64,000 bases of DNA from Talinum fruticosum (GCA_021018815.1 JAITYX010000046.1:3909501-3973500); one strand, 5' to 3'; numbered from the stretch's first letter, positions 12,954 to 27,239 are shown. Notes: generated by a model not told the origin, from the sequence alone. Numbers and translations: made by a program.

Positions 12954-14334
12954 CTAGTGTGAATCATGTGCTTCGCACGGTTTTGTGTTATTATTTGAGT
13001 AGTTGATATATATACTACTATAAATGTTAAATATATATTTCTTGTAAAATTATAAATATTAACCTTGGAATATATATTGATATTTTATAATCTAAAGGTA
13101 ATTATTAGGAGGAAGAATGTAAATTTTGAGTTACTTAATGAAAGTAAATATTTCTTCATCATGTGAACCTATAAAATAGTTTTCCAACTTATCATTTTCT
13201 CCCAACATATGTTAAAGTTGAGATGTATTTGTCCCACTTTATTAGCACTCAATTCCTTTAAATATATGTGTTTATTATTGAATTTTTTTGTATAAGTATC
13301 TCACATGTTAGTACTCGATTATATCTAGAATTTGAACATATTATAATAATATCATTACTCACTATATATAAAATAAACACATGTGATTATACATATAATA
13401 ATAAAATTAATCATCAAAATAATGAAATGCACAACTATTAATTTCTTCTCAAAATAGTGTCCTACATTTGTCAACCTTACTTGCCTTTTCATCCCTATAC
13501 TGATATAAAAATCCTAAATTGACAATGGAGATAAAGAGTACAATTCAAGACTAATCATCAATTGAGTAGTAGTTGATTACTTCTTGTAAAGGAAATTTTT
13601 TTATGGCAAAAAATAATAGCATATAGTGTTGTGTAAGCCTCTTACTTATCCATACCCTTTTATAATACAAAAAATAAAGTTTTGAATAAATATATTTCAT
13701 AAACATGAGTTACATATATGGATAAATAAATAATAACTTGGACCAAAATTCTTTATCATAATAAGAAAAAATTTTAAATATAATCAATATAATTTCTCCT
13801 ACTAATCGCTAACTTAATAAACATTCATATTCTTATAAGTGAATATATGCAATAAAACAAAAATAAATGAATGGTTGAAGAAATTTTTTAAAAATTAAAT
13901 TATAATTATTATAATACTATATTATAATTATCATAATTTATTTAATTTATTTAAGTTTCAATATTGGAATTAATAGATATATTATATTATTTTTTTTTAC
14001 AATAGTTAGATTAATTATATATAATAAATATTATTTTTATTAAGAATTTTAAAAAAATAATTTAATTTTACAATTGTTGAAGTAATGGACTAATCCTTAA
14101 AAAATATAGGTAACAAAATATAATGTTGATTATGATTATAATTAAGCGTGATTGATGATTATAGTCATTCAAGAGTAATAAATGGACTTTATTTCACTTG
14201 TAATTAAAATTTATAAGTAATAAAGTAGGTGTTACAAAAGGTTTTGATAATATGGAAAAGGAAAATGATAAAAGAAAAAGAACCAATGGTGATGTACCAA
14301 ATGTCTAGCCCGCAGACAAATCACTCAATTTTAG

Positions 14335-14340
<6 letters not shown>
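12954..14340 (-). mobile_element. Helitron-like element, tandem unit 2
   Basis: This is a diverged second copy of unit 1, head to tail with no spacer. It starts CTAGTGTGAATC and carries the clearer - strand hairpin CCGTGCGAAGCAC. Shared blocks include TATATTTCTTGTAAAATTAT, GGTAATTATTAG and CACATGTGATTATA. It ends in CAAATCACTCAATTTTAGG, matching the end of unit 1, and then runs into a TA microsatellite. I could not see a clear 5' TC dinucleotide, so the exact right edge is uncertain. Confidence 0.6.

Positions 14341-14388
<48 letters not shown>
14341..14388. repeat. (TA)n microsatellite
   Basis: There are 24 AT dinucleotides directly at the right edge of the second Helitron-like unit. Confidence 0.95.
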
Positions 14389-14392
<4 letters not shown>

Positions 14393-16275
14393 AGTTAATT
14401 TTAAATATAAGATACTACATACATTTTCTTCATAAAACTAATATTAATTGCTAGCATAGTTTTTTTTTTCCCAGGAAGCATTTAAATTATCAAATTATGA
14501 GTGCTTTTTTTTTTTTTTTTTGTCTATTCATGTATCTATGAAAAAACGAATGTCATTTTATTCGTCTCAGCAATTATTCAATATTGATTGCTGCCGGTTA
14601 CTTGACAATAATGGTTTCCAATGAACGGTCTTTGTAACAATTGTGTTTTTCTAATAAAAGCTATGTTTTTATTCTATACTGAACACTAAAATTTTTCATT
14701 AGTTTTTCATTTGATTAATATTAGATATCCACTTTATTAAAAGTGATTATATAATTTTTTGTCTTTTTCCTATTCACAAGATTTCTATTTTTAATGTTAA
14801 TTTACTTCATAACTTAAGTTGGTATTGTTTGTTATACTAAGGGCGATTTGCATCACAATTTCACCAGAAAAGTGATTTTTAAGATACAATAAAGCTAACT
14901 GTGCTTTTGTTTGTTAAGTTTCTTCTTCATATAATAATTATTTTCTTTTTCTTTAATATTTTATTATTTTAGTGACATTTTTTTATATAACTAATATTAG
15001 TTGACCATATCTTATAGGCTAACAACTAATTAAGACTATATATCTACAATAGTAGGTTAATAAGTCATAATTACAAGAAATTAAAAACAAAAATTTGGAA
15101 TCTGTAAAGGTTTTTACAATAAGAAAAAAGATAGAACAATATACATATATGTATGATTACCTTCCAAATAATTTATTTGGATTTTATTCAATGTCAATTA
15201 ACTAACAATCGAAATATCAAATAAAATCTTACACAAACTTATACGAAGCACAATATGTATTAATTATAATTATAATTATGGCCTATCTTGTCCTCGTGTA
15301 TGCTTTATTTATTACTAAATCTTTGTAGTTTATAGTATGATGTCAGGGTGAATTGTGTGCAAATGTTTCGCAACATAATTCTGATAGATCGAATCAATTA
15401 ATTAGTAAGACAAGCACTACATATTTTTTTTTAAAGTAGAAGAGCAAACCATGTATATATTTAAAATATTTAATTTCTTCCATAATTATTCTTTCGAATT
15501 AATTTTGTGAGATATACAACATGCGACGGTCCATCTACTCTTCAATTAAATTATATAAATCAATAGGGTAGTTCAAGACATGAATCCCACTTTTAATTTT
15601 ATTTGGACCACTTAACCCTTTTCTATAAGCTTGTGACAAGTTAAAAAGCAAAAACAATAAAAGTTACCTATAAGGGTGACTTGTCACATTCTAAGGGATT
15701 TTAGCTGTCAATAAACAAAACTACTATTGGAATCAATTGAAGCATTAACTCTTACCGAACTATAGGTGTCAAACTAACAATTTTATGTCAATGTTGCGAG
15801 GAAAAATAAATTTACAAATCTTGTATGATCGAGCTTTTGTATAAAGACTTTTTCAACTATCCATCAAATAAGAGAAGGTGCTCAAAAAGTAAAATTTCAA
15901 AAAAAAAAAAAAAGGAAAACGCTACATTTAGCACACAATTTACAAAAATGCTCTCGCCATTTTATGTTGATTGATGTTTAGGGGTTGTGTGGTACTATCA
16001 AATAAATTATAGGAAACATTTTAAGTTAAATGACCAAATTCTCTCTTAGAAAAGTTAATAAAAAAAGAGAGAATAAAAGAAACTAATAATAACAAAAATA
16101 ATTAATTAATGATTAATATGTTATTAGAATAATAAAGTAATAAATTTTATGAATAAAAAAATTAGTTAAAATAATGACAATTATTTTGAAATTCATGGAG
16201 TAACAATTTTTGTGGAGATGTTGTCAATTCACAATGTTAAAATGTTTACACAAAAATATTTTTTTAACTTAATTA
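14389..16275. other. AT-rich intergenic DNA
   Basis: No gene or element was recognised. Long A and T runs occur (for example 14504-14521 and 15898-15913). Confidence 0.6.
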
Positions 16276-16277
16276 TA

Positions 16278-16459
16278 CTCCATCCGTCCCATATAAGTCT
16301 AACATAAATTTTCTTTATCAATGTCCCAAAGATACTGTCAAAATTTTTTAATTGAATAAAAATTATGAATTTTCATTTGATAGAATAAAGTAATAAATGA
16401 TGTCTTTTTATTATTTTCGGTTTTTTAAAGTTATGACAAGTTTTTGGATATGAATGGAG
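16278..16459. mobile_element. Stowaway-like MITE (Tc1/mariner type)
   Basis: The left end CTCCATCCGTCCCATATAAG and the right end, in reverse complement CTCCATTCATATCC, are diverged inverted repeats of the Stowaway consensus (CTCCCTCCGTCCC). A TA dinucleotide lies on each side (16276-16277, 16460-16461). Length is 182 bp with no coding capacity. Confidence 0.72.
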
Positions 16460-16461
16460 TA

Positions 16462-16979
16462 TTGAATAATACAATTTTGTTAAAAAATTATAATAAATAA
16501 ATAATTAATTAATTCAATCAATCAAGTAATTAGGTATATGGAATCATTAAAAAATGCAAAAAACAACAAAAGGGAGGCTTGCTTTTTGTCATGATACATA
16601 GAGATCTTGATGTGGTCACGGGTTTCTCTTGACTTCACTCTCACACGGCTTCACTTCACACCATGCACATGCATGTTGAATTACTCAAAGTCATCCCCAC
16701 CTACACTACACTACACCATCTCTTGCTACGACTACAATTTTGCTCCTCCAAAGCCCCACAACATTTGCACAGCCTTTCCATCTATCATTTCGCTTCTTCG
16801 TTTCTTTTTCCTTTTTCTTTATTTATTATCTGGGGTGGAGAAGGAATTGACCACCATATCATATTGATTAATAATTGAAGAATTTAGTACTTGGAAAAAC
16901 ATAATATCAAAATATTTTCTGTCACATTATGACCTTATTCAGCGAAATCAACTGTTTGAGTAGAATATAGCTTTTTAAG
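16462..16979. other. Intergenic; short open frame without support
   Basis: An 86-codon open frame at 16607-16867 has no recognisable domain and a pyrimidine-rich composition. I do not call it a gene. Confidence 0.45.
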
Positions 16980-16981
16980 TA

Positions 16982-17225
16982 CTTCCTCCACTTCATAATA
17001 AATGTCACTTTAACTTTTATCGTTTCTACAATATTTGTCACATATTCCAATAATATATTAATTACTTAGTTTACCAATTTTGTCCTTATTAATTGTGTAC
17101 CGAAAATGACAAAGGAAGAAAGTGGGGGCATATTAGATAATTCACCTTTTAATCACTTAAATTTTTAATTAACCTTGGTTTTCCCTCACTCCACTAAAGT
17201 GACATGTAATTTGGAATGGAGGGAG
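16982..17225. mobile_element. Stowaway-like MITE
   Basis: The left end CTTCCTCCACTTCATAATAA and the right end, in reverse complement CTCCCTCCATTCCAAATTAC, are inverted repeats that continue into ATGTCACTTTA on both sides. TA dinucleotides flank it. Length is 244 bp. Confidence 0.82.
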
Positions 17226-17227
17226 TA

Positions 17228-19659
17228 GCTTGTACAACTATTTTAGTAGCAAGTAGTTATTAAAACTTAGCTACTAGTGTATAATTTTCAATTAAACAGT
17301 TGAAAAAATGTAATCAATAAATTTAGCAGTTACACTAACTTATTATTGTAATTCAACATAAAAGGGTAGGGAAAATGGCCCATTTCTTTCCTCAGATGAA
17401 TTAGGTTAATGAACTTAGTAGCTAAATTACCGTTGAAGTAGGGTTTACGTACGTTAAAGTGTGTTTGAACACTAATCTCGCTGACCATTGACCAATTTGC
17501 TTCATTATCAATTTATCATCGTAGGGTATACGGAATTCACGGACGATACTTGGAGAGTATAACTATTCCCCCATTAATAATTTCTATTTAAATCGGTATC
17601 ACTTTTTATTAATAAATTTATTCTTTATCTTTAAATTAAAAAAAACTGTTTCCTGAGTATAAATTTTTTTGAGGAAAATTAAAGTTCCTTTACACATATA
17701 CTTCCTTGAACTCTAAAACTTTAAATAATTAGTATAAATTTTATTCTCTCTGTCTTTTCACAATATGATTTTTAACCCCACATTTTATTAATATTCTCTT
17801 TGTCATTGTAAAATTAGAATTGATAAATAAATGGGGTTAAATTAAGAATATCTCAATAAAAATCAAGACAGTTAATCAAAAAAGGAAAATTATATTTTTG
17901 TGGAAATATGAGAAAATTAATAAAAAAATTCAATATTAATGAATTTAATTTCTTTTAAATAGGATGAAAAATGGAACTAATACCTCTATGTAGATATTAA
18001 AAATAACAAAAAAAATACAAAATAACAAATAAAAAATAAAAAATAAAAAATAACAAAAAAATTAGAGTATCAAAAAAATTTTCAAAAGCCCGTCTATATT
18101 TATATATAAATATATAACAATATAAACTCTTTTCTCCAATCGACACATACTACTCTCACATAATTTATCTTTTTCACTGCCATTATTATAAAATTCTTCA
18201 AATATTATTTAATTTCCTTTTTGACACTTAAAAATTATTATTGTATTTTATTTTCTAATTTTGAAAAATAATGTGTGAAAAATTATTCTGATTTTCGATA
18301 TTATAAAAATTATTTTCAATGGTTGAATTTTTTTTTATGAAGGTGTAATCCCTTTTAGGCAACAAGAGTTTAAAGTAAAAGTCATCCTAACAAGTTTGCT
18401 CACAAGTATTGAAACTTGTATTTTCTTTCTTAGTGGGGTGAGACTAAAGTCATCTTAACCAACACATTGTAACGGTCGATAGTATAAAATTATTATTAGG
18501 TGCATTGCCCAAAAATATTTTAAATAGTTGATAATATATTACTAAAATTATTTTCTTAATACTTTTATACCCAAAAACAATGTAGTCGTAAACAAAATAA
18601 TTATTTCCCAAACAAAAAAATAATATGTTTTTGAGACAAAAAGAAGCTAGTCGCAAAAATAAGTTTAAAATAATTGGAAGACGACTTTCTTATCTAATTT
18701 AAATTGATTAGCTAATCTAGGGGAATTTTACACACAAACACACACACATATAATGACCATATGCGGTATTTAGAAAAATAATTTTCTAACAAGAATAGAT
18801 CTAAAGAATATCAAAATATATCTTTAATTAGACAAAATTAATAGTAAATGTACTAATGTTTAACTTTATACTTATAGCAACAATCAGGCCATAAATCATA
18901 TTCTTTGACTTTATTTTTTCTTTATCAAACGTCAACAAGCTATTGTATAACTTTATAGAATAACTCTTTACGTAATATAATAGATCCAATCTAAAGGAAC
19001 CATTACCTTAATCGAGCCATATGACATTCTATTGTGGAAACATTCCCAATTAAAATTAATGAAATCAAAGGATAAAAACACCATAAATATACCCTTTAAT
19101 CAAATGAAAACCTTAATAAAACTTTCACATATAGGTGAGAGAAACAACTCGTACAAAGACGAGAAACAATACTCTAAAAAAAAGAGAAATTTTAACTCTT
19201 ACAAAAAGGAGATAAACCATAATTCTCATGGGAAGGAGAGAAATTTATTAGAAGGAAAATAATAATCCATTTAGAGATTGATTTGATCAAAAAAATAAAG
19301 TAAAAGACGCTTATCACTGATTGTAATAAGGTAGTAGCAATCCCAATGATTTAAAAAAAAAAAAAGAGAATATAGTAGTGAATTCAGAATTAGGGTTTCA
19401 AGATACTTTTTTATTTTGATTCAAGGGTTTAAAGATACTTGAGTGTGTCACATTTTTTTATTAGTTGAAGTACGGTTATGGAGAATATTGAGTGAAGTGA
19501 AATATCGTCATAAAATGAATAAATGCTAAAACTCCATGTACATATAAAGATAAATGAATGTATAACACTAAAGTATAAGTAATATTATCAATAACACCTT
19601 ACAATAAATTTCTCAATTTTAGATTCAAATTTCTATGACCATAACTAAGACATTCATAC
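17228..19659. other. AT-rich intergenic DNA
   Basis: A worn Stowaway-like end (TTCTCTCTGTCTTTTCACAA) lies near 17742, with a possible partner around 17970, too diverged to delimit. No supported gene is present. Confidence 0.5.
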
Positions 19660-19815
19660 TTACGGTTTGTTTGAAGTTGCGGATAAAATGAACAAAAATA
19701 GTAGAAGTAAAAAAAAAGAGCAGAAACGAACGAAAAGAGTAGAAACGAACATAAATGAGCGGAAACAGATAGAAATTATTAACGAAGGCACAAATGAACA
19801 GTAAATAAATAGATA

Positions 19816-19817
<2 letters not shown>

Positions 19818-19874
<57 letters not shown>

Positions 19875-19912
19875 TAATTATATTGATAATGATGATAATA
19901 ATAATGATGATG

Positions 19913-19963
<51 letters not shown>

Positions 19964-19990
19964 TTAATATTAATATTAATATTAATATTG
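19818..19990. repeat. (AAT)n array, first block
   Basis: Long AAT trinucleotide tracts are broken by GAT-containing interruptions near 19875-19915 and pass into ATTAAT repeats at the right. The poly-isoleucine and poly-asparagine frames read from it are not proteins. Confidence 0.95.
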
Positions 19991-20390
19991 ACAATCATAA
20001 CATCAAAATAATAATAATAATAATAAATTATCGAAAAATTATGATTTATGATTTTTTAAAATATTTTATTTTATTTTTATGTTAATTTTTATTAAATAAT
20101 GAAATATAGAAAAGCAAGATACCAATTTTCCCTAAACCTAAATAAAGTATGAAGGACCATCGATGCAAGAAGCGCACAATGCTCGGAACGGACATACAAA
20201 AAATGGTGTTAGGGATGAAATAGTTTATATGATTAGTGGTGTATTTGGGGATGCTCGGCATTAACTTGTACAACTGTAGCTTTTAAGATTTTGGAACAAA
20301 GTATGTGTACTTTCATAGTATCCACAACCTTATTGTATAACACTTGACATATCACCACTTTAGTGGCCCATTTCATAAAAATAATAACAA

Positions 20391-20593
<203 letters not shown>

Positions 20594-20693
20594 TTTGTAA
20601 TAATCATTATAATGACCTCAAACGAGAAAACAATAGAAACAAATAGAAAAAAATAAAAACGAACGAAATTAACGTAATTGAAAACAAAACATA

Positions 20694-21069
20694 CATAGAT
20701 TATGGTTTTTATGTAACTTTGAGCAGACCCTTAAACACTCTCATCATTGAGCTTCTAAGTATTATTTGATAGAAAGCAGAAAATAAATATTTGAAACATT
20801 GAGTTTTGAAAGTTGAAGGATAAAAACTGATTGGATTTATAACTAAAATTTAATTTAACTAGTTAGGCCAAATCACAAATGAGAAATATCTTAAAAGTGA
20901 AAAGAAAATTAAAGAAATATAAAGAGGGTGGCTTGGTTGTGATTTTACCCATTAATGAACTAAATAACAAAAATGAGATCTTAATCGACCTAACTTAAGC
21001 TAGCAAATTCAGATGGTTGATTACATCTATAAAGATCACCCAAGCACACTTCCAAGGGTTAAGAGCTAG
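20694..21069. other. Intergenic
   Basis: Nothing was recognised apart from the flank of the CACTA element. Confidence 0.5.
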
Positions 21070-22262
21070 TCTCACTACTACGGACTTTTTGCAATGGTTC
21101 CAAAAGTACTTTTACTACATGTGTCGTGCATGCGGCTGTAAAAATAGATGAACATCTTTTGCTATGGTTCAAAACTTTAGTAAAATATCACCTATTACTA
21201 CAATTCATTTGAAGAACTATAGTAAACGATGACCAATTACCACGGTTCTAGATAAACAACCATAGGGTTATCTATTAGTATGGTTCTTTCTCCATAATCG
21301 TAGTAATAGATATGTGCCCAACACCCACATTTTTTGCCAAAATTTTAGGTCAAACCTATTACTACCGTTTTTAACTAAGAACTATAGTAATAGGTTATAT
21401 TCGAACCTAAGAACCGCAAGTAATAAGTCTGAATTTTTTTATAATTTTTATTTCATTTTTCGTAGCCCCTGTACAATTATACAAACAAAATATACACACC
21501 TACAACCACAACAATTTAGACAACAAATCACCAACAACCTCACTTGTTTCACAACAAATTTTACACATTTTGCAACCACAACGAGTGTCATGTTTCACAA
21601 CTTTCACGAAAAAATATATTACATTGAGATATAATATAAGGGTACCATATTTCTAGTACGCAAGTCATTTATTTCAAAAAGTTCCAAGACCAAGAGATGA
21701 AATTTTTAACAAAATTTAATATCGAAATCATTTATACCAAAAAGTTCCAAGACCAAAACATGAACTTTTTAGCACAAATACTTGAAAAATGAGTAGATCA
21801 GACATGAGATTTCACTAACATTCTCTATTTTCTTTGTCATGGTCGCATATTTTGAATACCGAATTGATTAGAAAATTAATAATTTTGTTGATTTATTCCC
21901 TTCCATTAGACATCTTAGTCCTTTTGATCCGTATCAAACAATAATCTATTACGTAAAAGCGTTAAGGTCGAAATACTAAAAAAGCAAGCATGAGTTACCG
22001 AAAATACTGAAAAAGCAAGCATGGTCCCATATTTACCTAAAGAATATTGCTTTCTTGGATTCTTACAGTGGTAGCCTGGACAACATATACTTAAAACTCA
22101 GGTACCTAAAGCAACTTAACTTTTCCATAAGTAATGGAACAAATATAGAAGGATCATAAGTTAGAAAGGAAATCAAAACTAACACTAATGGCTACATCGG
22201 CTCTCGCCTTTCAACTTGAAATTTTATGGTATAAATCACTTGAGTTGATTTTATACCAAAAG

Positions 22263-22297
22263 TTCCAAGTTGAGAAGCGGAACTTCTCAACTTGGAA
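22263..22297. repeat. Perfect hairpin inside the CACTA element
   Basis: TTCCAAGTTGAGAAG, a CGGAA loop and CTTCTCAACTTGGAA form a perfect 15-bp stem. It lies past the end of the transposase remnant. Related half-site copies (AAAAGTTCCAAGACCAA) occur at about 21678 and 21750. Confidence 0.85.
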
Positions 22298-22559
22298 AGA
22301 AAGGGTATAAATTACTTGTTTACCTGAAAAATCTTTCTCCCCTCCATTGGACAGCTTGATCCTTTTGATCCTCATCGAACAATGATCCGTTACAGCAAAG
22401 CGTTAAGGTCGAAATGATAAAAAAGCAAACTGCGAGTTAATGGAAACAAGCAAAAATATGGATATTCGTCAATAAATTGTTATACGATAATATTTTTATC
22501 GAGTTGATATAATTACATAGTTTATGCCCTTTTTTTCCTCTCCTTTAGACTAATCTTCA

Positions 22560-25500
22560 ATATATATGCCCTCCTCATGGTCAACCCTTAAATGCGGTTT
22601 TCAAAATTGCATCCTCATTTTCCACAAGAATTCCCGAGGAGAAGGGTGTGGTCTTCTCAACAAACAATATTTTCACCATCCCCACCAAGCAATGTGCCTC
22701 TTTCCCGAAGAACAATAGACCACTTATAATTGTTTGGGTCCTCAATGTAGAACAGCTTGTCTTACTTGGGATGCCATAGTGAATTAATCCCTTTTTGCCG
22801 TTCTCTTGTGAGATTGACCATCATAAATCTAATCTCATCAACTCGGACACCCTTGTTATTGTCAACCCATTTGCACCAAAAACAGGACTCACGGAAGTCA
22901 ACATAGTCTAGCTCCCATATATCATCAAAGACTCTGTAATACGACATTTTTGCGACAACAGGATGTTTGTCCTTGGATCTTGAAATATGAAGTGCATAAG
23001 CCTCTAATATGACCCCACTATTTTATATGATGTTCCTATTATCCTGGCTTTTTGTATAGAAAGAGAATCCATTGATGTTATACCCATGGTAAGAAATGAC
23101 ATTCAACCGGGGCCCTCTAGCCAAGCTTAATAAAGTTTACGAGATATCTTCTCACGATTCTTGCAATTGGCTAGTGATGATTCTATCTTTGAACCAATTG
23201 ACAAATGTGCGATTACACTAGGCCACTACCGACGTCTCATTTTTTCCTCGGTATTATCTCCTTATAAGAGATTTGTGCTCATCAATGAGGGACTGGACTT
23301 CATCATTGTTTTGAAAAATATAAAGATGTGCTTGATCCTTCATATCCTGACTGATTGTTTGAATCATCAGCCCCAATTTCCCCGCCCAACGATCTTCCCC
23401 ATAAATTGATATTTAGGAACACCAACAGCTTCTATTTGGGAGTAGTATTCACAATAGAACTCAAAACACTCCTCAACTGTGTATGCCTCAACAATACACC
23501 TTTCCGGTCGATATCGATTTCTAACATACCCTTTGAGAATTTTTATAAACTATTTAAAATGGTACATCCATCGTTAAAAAATCGGGTCATAGAATCGCAC
23601 TTCTCTCATCAAATGGACAATTAGGTGCACCATGATATCAAAAAAGGTGGGAAGTACATCTCAAGTTGGCACAATGTAAAAATCATGCTGCACTCAAGAT
23701 CATCCAATTTCTCCAAATCAACGACTTTACTACATATGACTTTAAAAAGAAGCAAAGTCTTGTAATTGACTGTCTAACATGTTTGGGCATCACAGCTCAA
23801 GTACCAATCGGAAAAATTTGTTACATCAAAGCATGACAATCGTGAGATTTGAGACTAATTAGTATATAATCGGACATCAAAACGAGTCTACCGATGTTTG
23901 AAAAATATCCATGTGGCACTTTGAGTTTCTTTAAGGTCTCACACAAACCTTTTTTCCCTTCTACTCAATGTGTAAGACGCAGGAGTCAAAAACATTCTCT
24001 TCCCCTTTGGTTGTGGTGTTAATTCCTCTCGTATTCCCATTTCACACATATCTAGTCTTGCTTTCTTTCCATCCTTGGTCTTTCCCGATATGTTCAAAAG
24101 AGTTCCAATGAGACTTTCACAAATGTTTTTCTCTATGTGCATCACATCAAGACTATGTCTCATATACAACTCTTTCCAATATGGAAGATTAAAAAATATT
24201 GATCTCTTTTTCCATCCACTATTTTGGGTTGACGTTGGTATGGCTTGCCGAACTTTACATCAAGATCCTTCAATTGTTTATAAATTTGATGTCCTGTTAA
24301 TGGAGTTGGAGCAGAATCCATCTTGATTTTACTATTGACAGCCTTCTTTTTCTTACGATATAGATGGGAATAAGGAAGAAATTTTTAGTGTCCAAGATAG
24401 GTCGTCTTCTTTATGTGCTTAAGCCGATAGGAGCAAGTATCATATGCACAAATAGGGCATGCCTTATGGCTTTTGATGGCGTAGCCGGACAAATTTTCGT
24501 GTGCGAAGAAGTTATTGATTGTGGTGAAGATCATAGCCTGCAATGTAAATTTCTCTTGACGGTATGTATAAAAACCGAAACACCTTTATCTCACAAGAGC
24601 TTTAAATCTTCAACAAGAGACGCCAAGTACACATCTATATCATTTCCTGGTCGTTTAGGGTTAGAAATGAGCATTAACAACATAATGTACTTACGCTTCA
24701 TACACGAGGATGGTAGGTTGTAGATAATTAAAAGAATAGGCAAAGTGTTGTGCTTACTACTGAGGTCACTATATGCCTCCCTACCAAATTCGGGAACAAT
24801 GAATCTATCTTATTCCATTGAGGAGGATCTGCAGGGTGACTAGCTTATCATCGAGAGATTCTTCCCTTGACATGCCATGTCAAGTTCTTGGCATCAGTTA
24901 CACTTGAAAACAAGCACTTAAACCTCGGTATTATGGGCAAGTACCATAACACCTTTGCGGGAGGTCCTTCAATACTCTCCCCATCGATGTTTTTCATTTT
25001 ATATCGAGGTACACCACATTTAGCACATTTGTGTCTATGTGCACGTTTTTCGTTACAATATGCAATCGTTGGGGTAGGTATGTATCTTCTTATACCCCAT
25101 GCCTGTAGGACACAACATTGTCTTCGCCTCATATGTACGACTAGGAAGGACATTGCCTTCTAGGAGCATATCTTTGACCAGATTCAGCAAGTTCGTGAAA
25201 CTTTTGTCACTCCAACCATTAGCTATTTTCAAGTTTATCAACCTCAACACAGCTGATAAATGGATATATTTATCACACTCTAAGTATAGGGGCTTATCCG
25301 AATCAACTAACAATCGCTACAACACATGCGATTGATCGACTAATTCACCTTCTACTTCACGGATCGGATCTTCGACTTGATCTTCTAATTTCATACTACT
25401 AGCTTCATTTTCATCATACCCTTCCTCTTGTCCTATGTTATTATTCATAGACTCCTCTTCCCCATGTCATACCCACACCTTATAATTTGTGTCAAATCCA

Positions 25501-25689
25501 TGCAGAAATGGGTGACCTCTTACAACCTTAGGGAGCAATGTTGAGAAGTTAAAAGACCGCAAACACGGACAAAAATATGAACTGTTCTCCGAATTTGGTT
25601 GCATGTTCGATGGAAATCTCCAAAAAGTTGTTAATACCATCGCCATATTCTACATTCCGCCTATCACTATAAACCCACGTTTGATCCAT
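22560..25689 (-). pseudogene. CACTA transposase TNP2 (TnpD-type), degenerate
   Basis: The product would cut and move the CACTA element by binding its termini in the nucleus. From the start codon at 25687-25689 the order is: a transposase-associated region (MDQTWVYSDRR, then HPFLHGF-like wording degraded by stops), the block LLNLVKDMLLEGNVLP with KIHTYPNDCIL (25053-25313), PRFKCLFSS with LTWHVKGR (24848-24960), the hallmark LDVMHIEKNICESLIGTLLN (24080-24150), a DUF4218-like segment (about 23350-23650), and a DUF4216-like segment WELDYVDFRESCFWCKWVDN (22762-22947). Domain order is that of intact TNP2 proteins. Multiple stops and frameshifts separate the pieces. Some gaps could be introns, but in-frame stops within conserved blocks argue for decay. 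Confidence 0.88.
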
Positions 25690-26679
25690 ACCTCACCCCT
25701 AAACACGAGATGCAATTCAGCTCATATAATTCCAAAAGTACGTACTTTCATCATTAATTTTATGCCAAATAACATGACATGAGTCTAAGATCCTTCTACA
25801 GAGATAGATGGTCTTAAATCCATTCAAGCATAATGTGACACTACAGTGTATGGCAAAATCTTATCAAACATTTGACAAAATTCCAGCAACATTTCCCCTT
25901 AGTCATTCAAGTACAACATATGAAGACGAAATGACTAATGTGTATATCCTTACTTAATTGTTTGGTAACATAAGTAAGAATAAACACATCAAATCTATTA
26001 TCATCATAATTGCACTCAAATAACGAGACGGGAAATGAGCACTGTGATATCTTGTCAAATGTATGATAAGATTATAATAGCCACACAACCTATTATCATA
26101 TTATTCTTAAACTGTCCAACATAGATAATTCAAAAACCCATATATACCAAGCTAACAACCTAATCATTATACGCACATTTATGCATGTAATGCCATCTAG
26201 GATAACTTGTTATGTACAAATTTTTGAACGGTTTCTATAAGGTTATGAAATGCATATGATAATTATGAAAGCATAGATTGATAAGCAAAATGAGTACAAT
26301 TATACGCAATTAAGCATGTCATTATCAAATGACATGAAAATAATAGGAGGTTATTTAGTCGTAAATTCCTCTTTTTATTAATTGCTTATAAGTTTTTTTT
26401 TGTCGTTATTAAATTTATGTTTTTTCTTAAGTGGTTATAATTTCTTAATTTCTATAGTGGTTAAATTTCTCTTTTTTTTTGTACATATATAGCTTTTGTT
26501 CCCTCCATTTGGTGTTTAAGAAGGGTGTTTAGGTGTATATATTTATATAAGGGTTTTCTTTTTGTTTGCAATTTTGATATATTATACATTATCATAAACT
26601 AGACATGATTTAGAGGACAATGAATATGAACAAAAGGTTGAGGCCACTCTTGAATTTTCTTTAATGATCCATGACATAA

Positions 26680-26945
26680 TAGGAACTAAAGTTCCCATGA
26701 CCTTATTGTCTTTAACAATGAGAACGGGTTCACAAGGCAAAACATGGAGTCTATCTATAGCGTGGGTCGATTCACGAAAAAGGGAAAACATTTGTTCATT
26801 GTTGATTATCTTTTTCTCCAATGAACCCTTTATCCCTCTTCCGGTTCTTCGTGGACAGAACCACGTTGCAGATAGACTCCATGGTTTTCCTTGTAAAACC
26901 GACCTCATTATTAAAGACAACAAGGTTGTGGGAACTCCAGCTTCG
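26680..26945. repeat. Inverted repeat in the CACTA interior
   Basis: A block of about 85 bp at 26689-26775 (including TTGTCTTTAACAATGAGAAC and ACATGGAGTCTATCTAT) recurs inverted at about 26861-26942. This explains the similar peptides read on both strands here. Those frames may derive from an old exon, but I cannot identify it. Confidence 0.7.
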
Positions 26946-27239
26946 TTATGTCTTCGATCGTTACAGCAAATTCAAGTGTGGCCTTGACATTTTCTTCATA
27001 TTCGAGTGTCCTCTACTTTAAACTTCAAAAAATCATGTACTCTAATTTATGATCATGTATAATATAACAAATTTACAACCAAAAAGGAAATCGAAATTTG
27101 GATAATTGGAGAAATGAGTCCACCCCAACATCACCTCATCAAAATAAACAAATTTGGAGACAATTTATCTTTATGAAAAATTTTTGGGAGTAGCTCTATA
27201 TCCAAAAATCCTTCCAATTACGTACAATTTCTATTTAAA

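Noticed and set aside
16607..16878. Two overlapping frames of 86 and 71 codons
   Set aside because: Pyrimidine-rich, no domain, no promoter or splice context.
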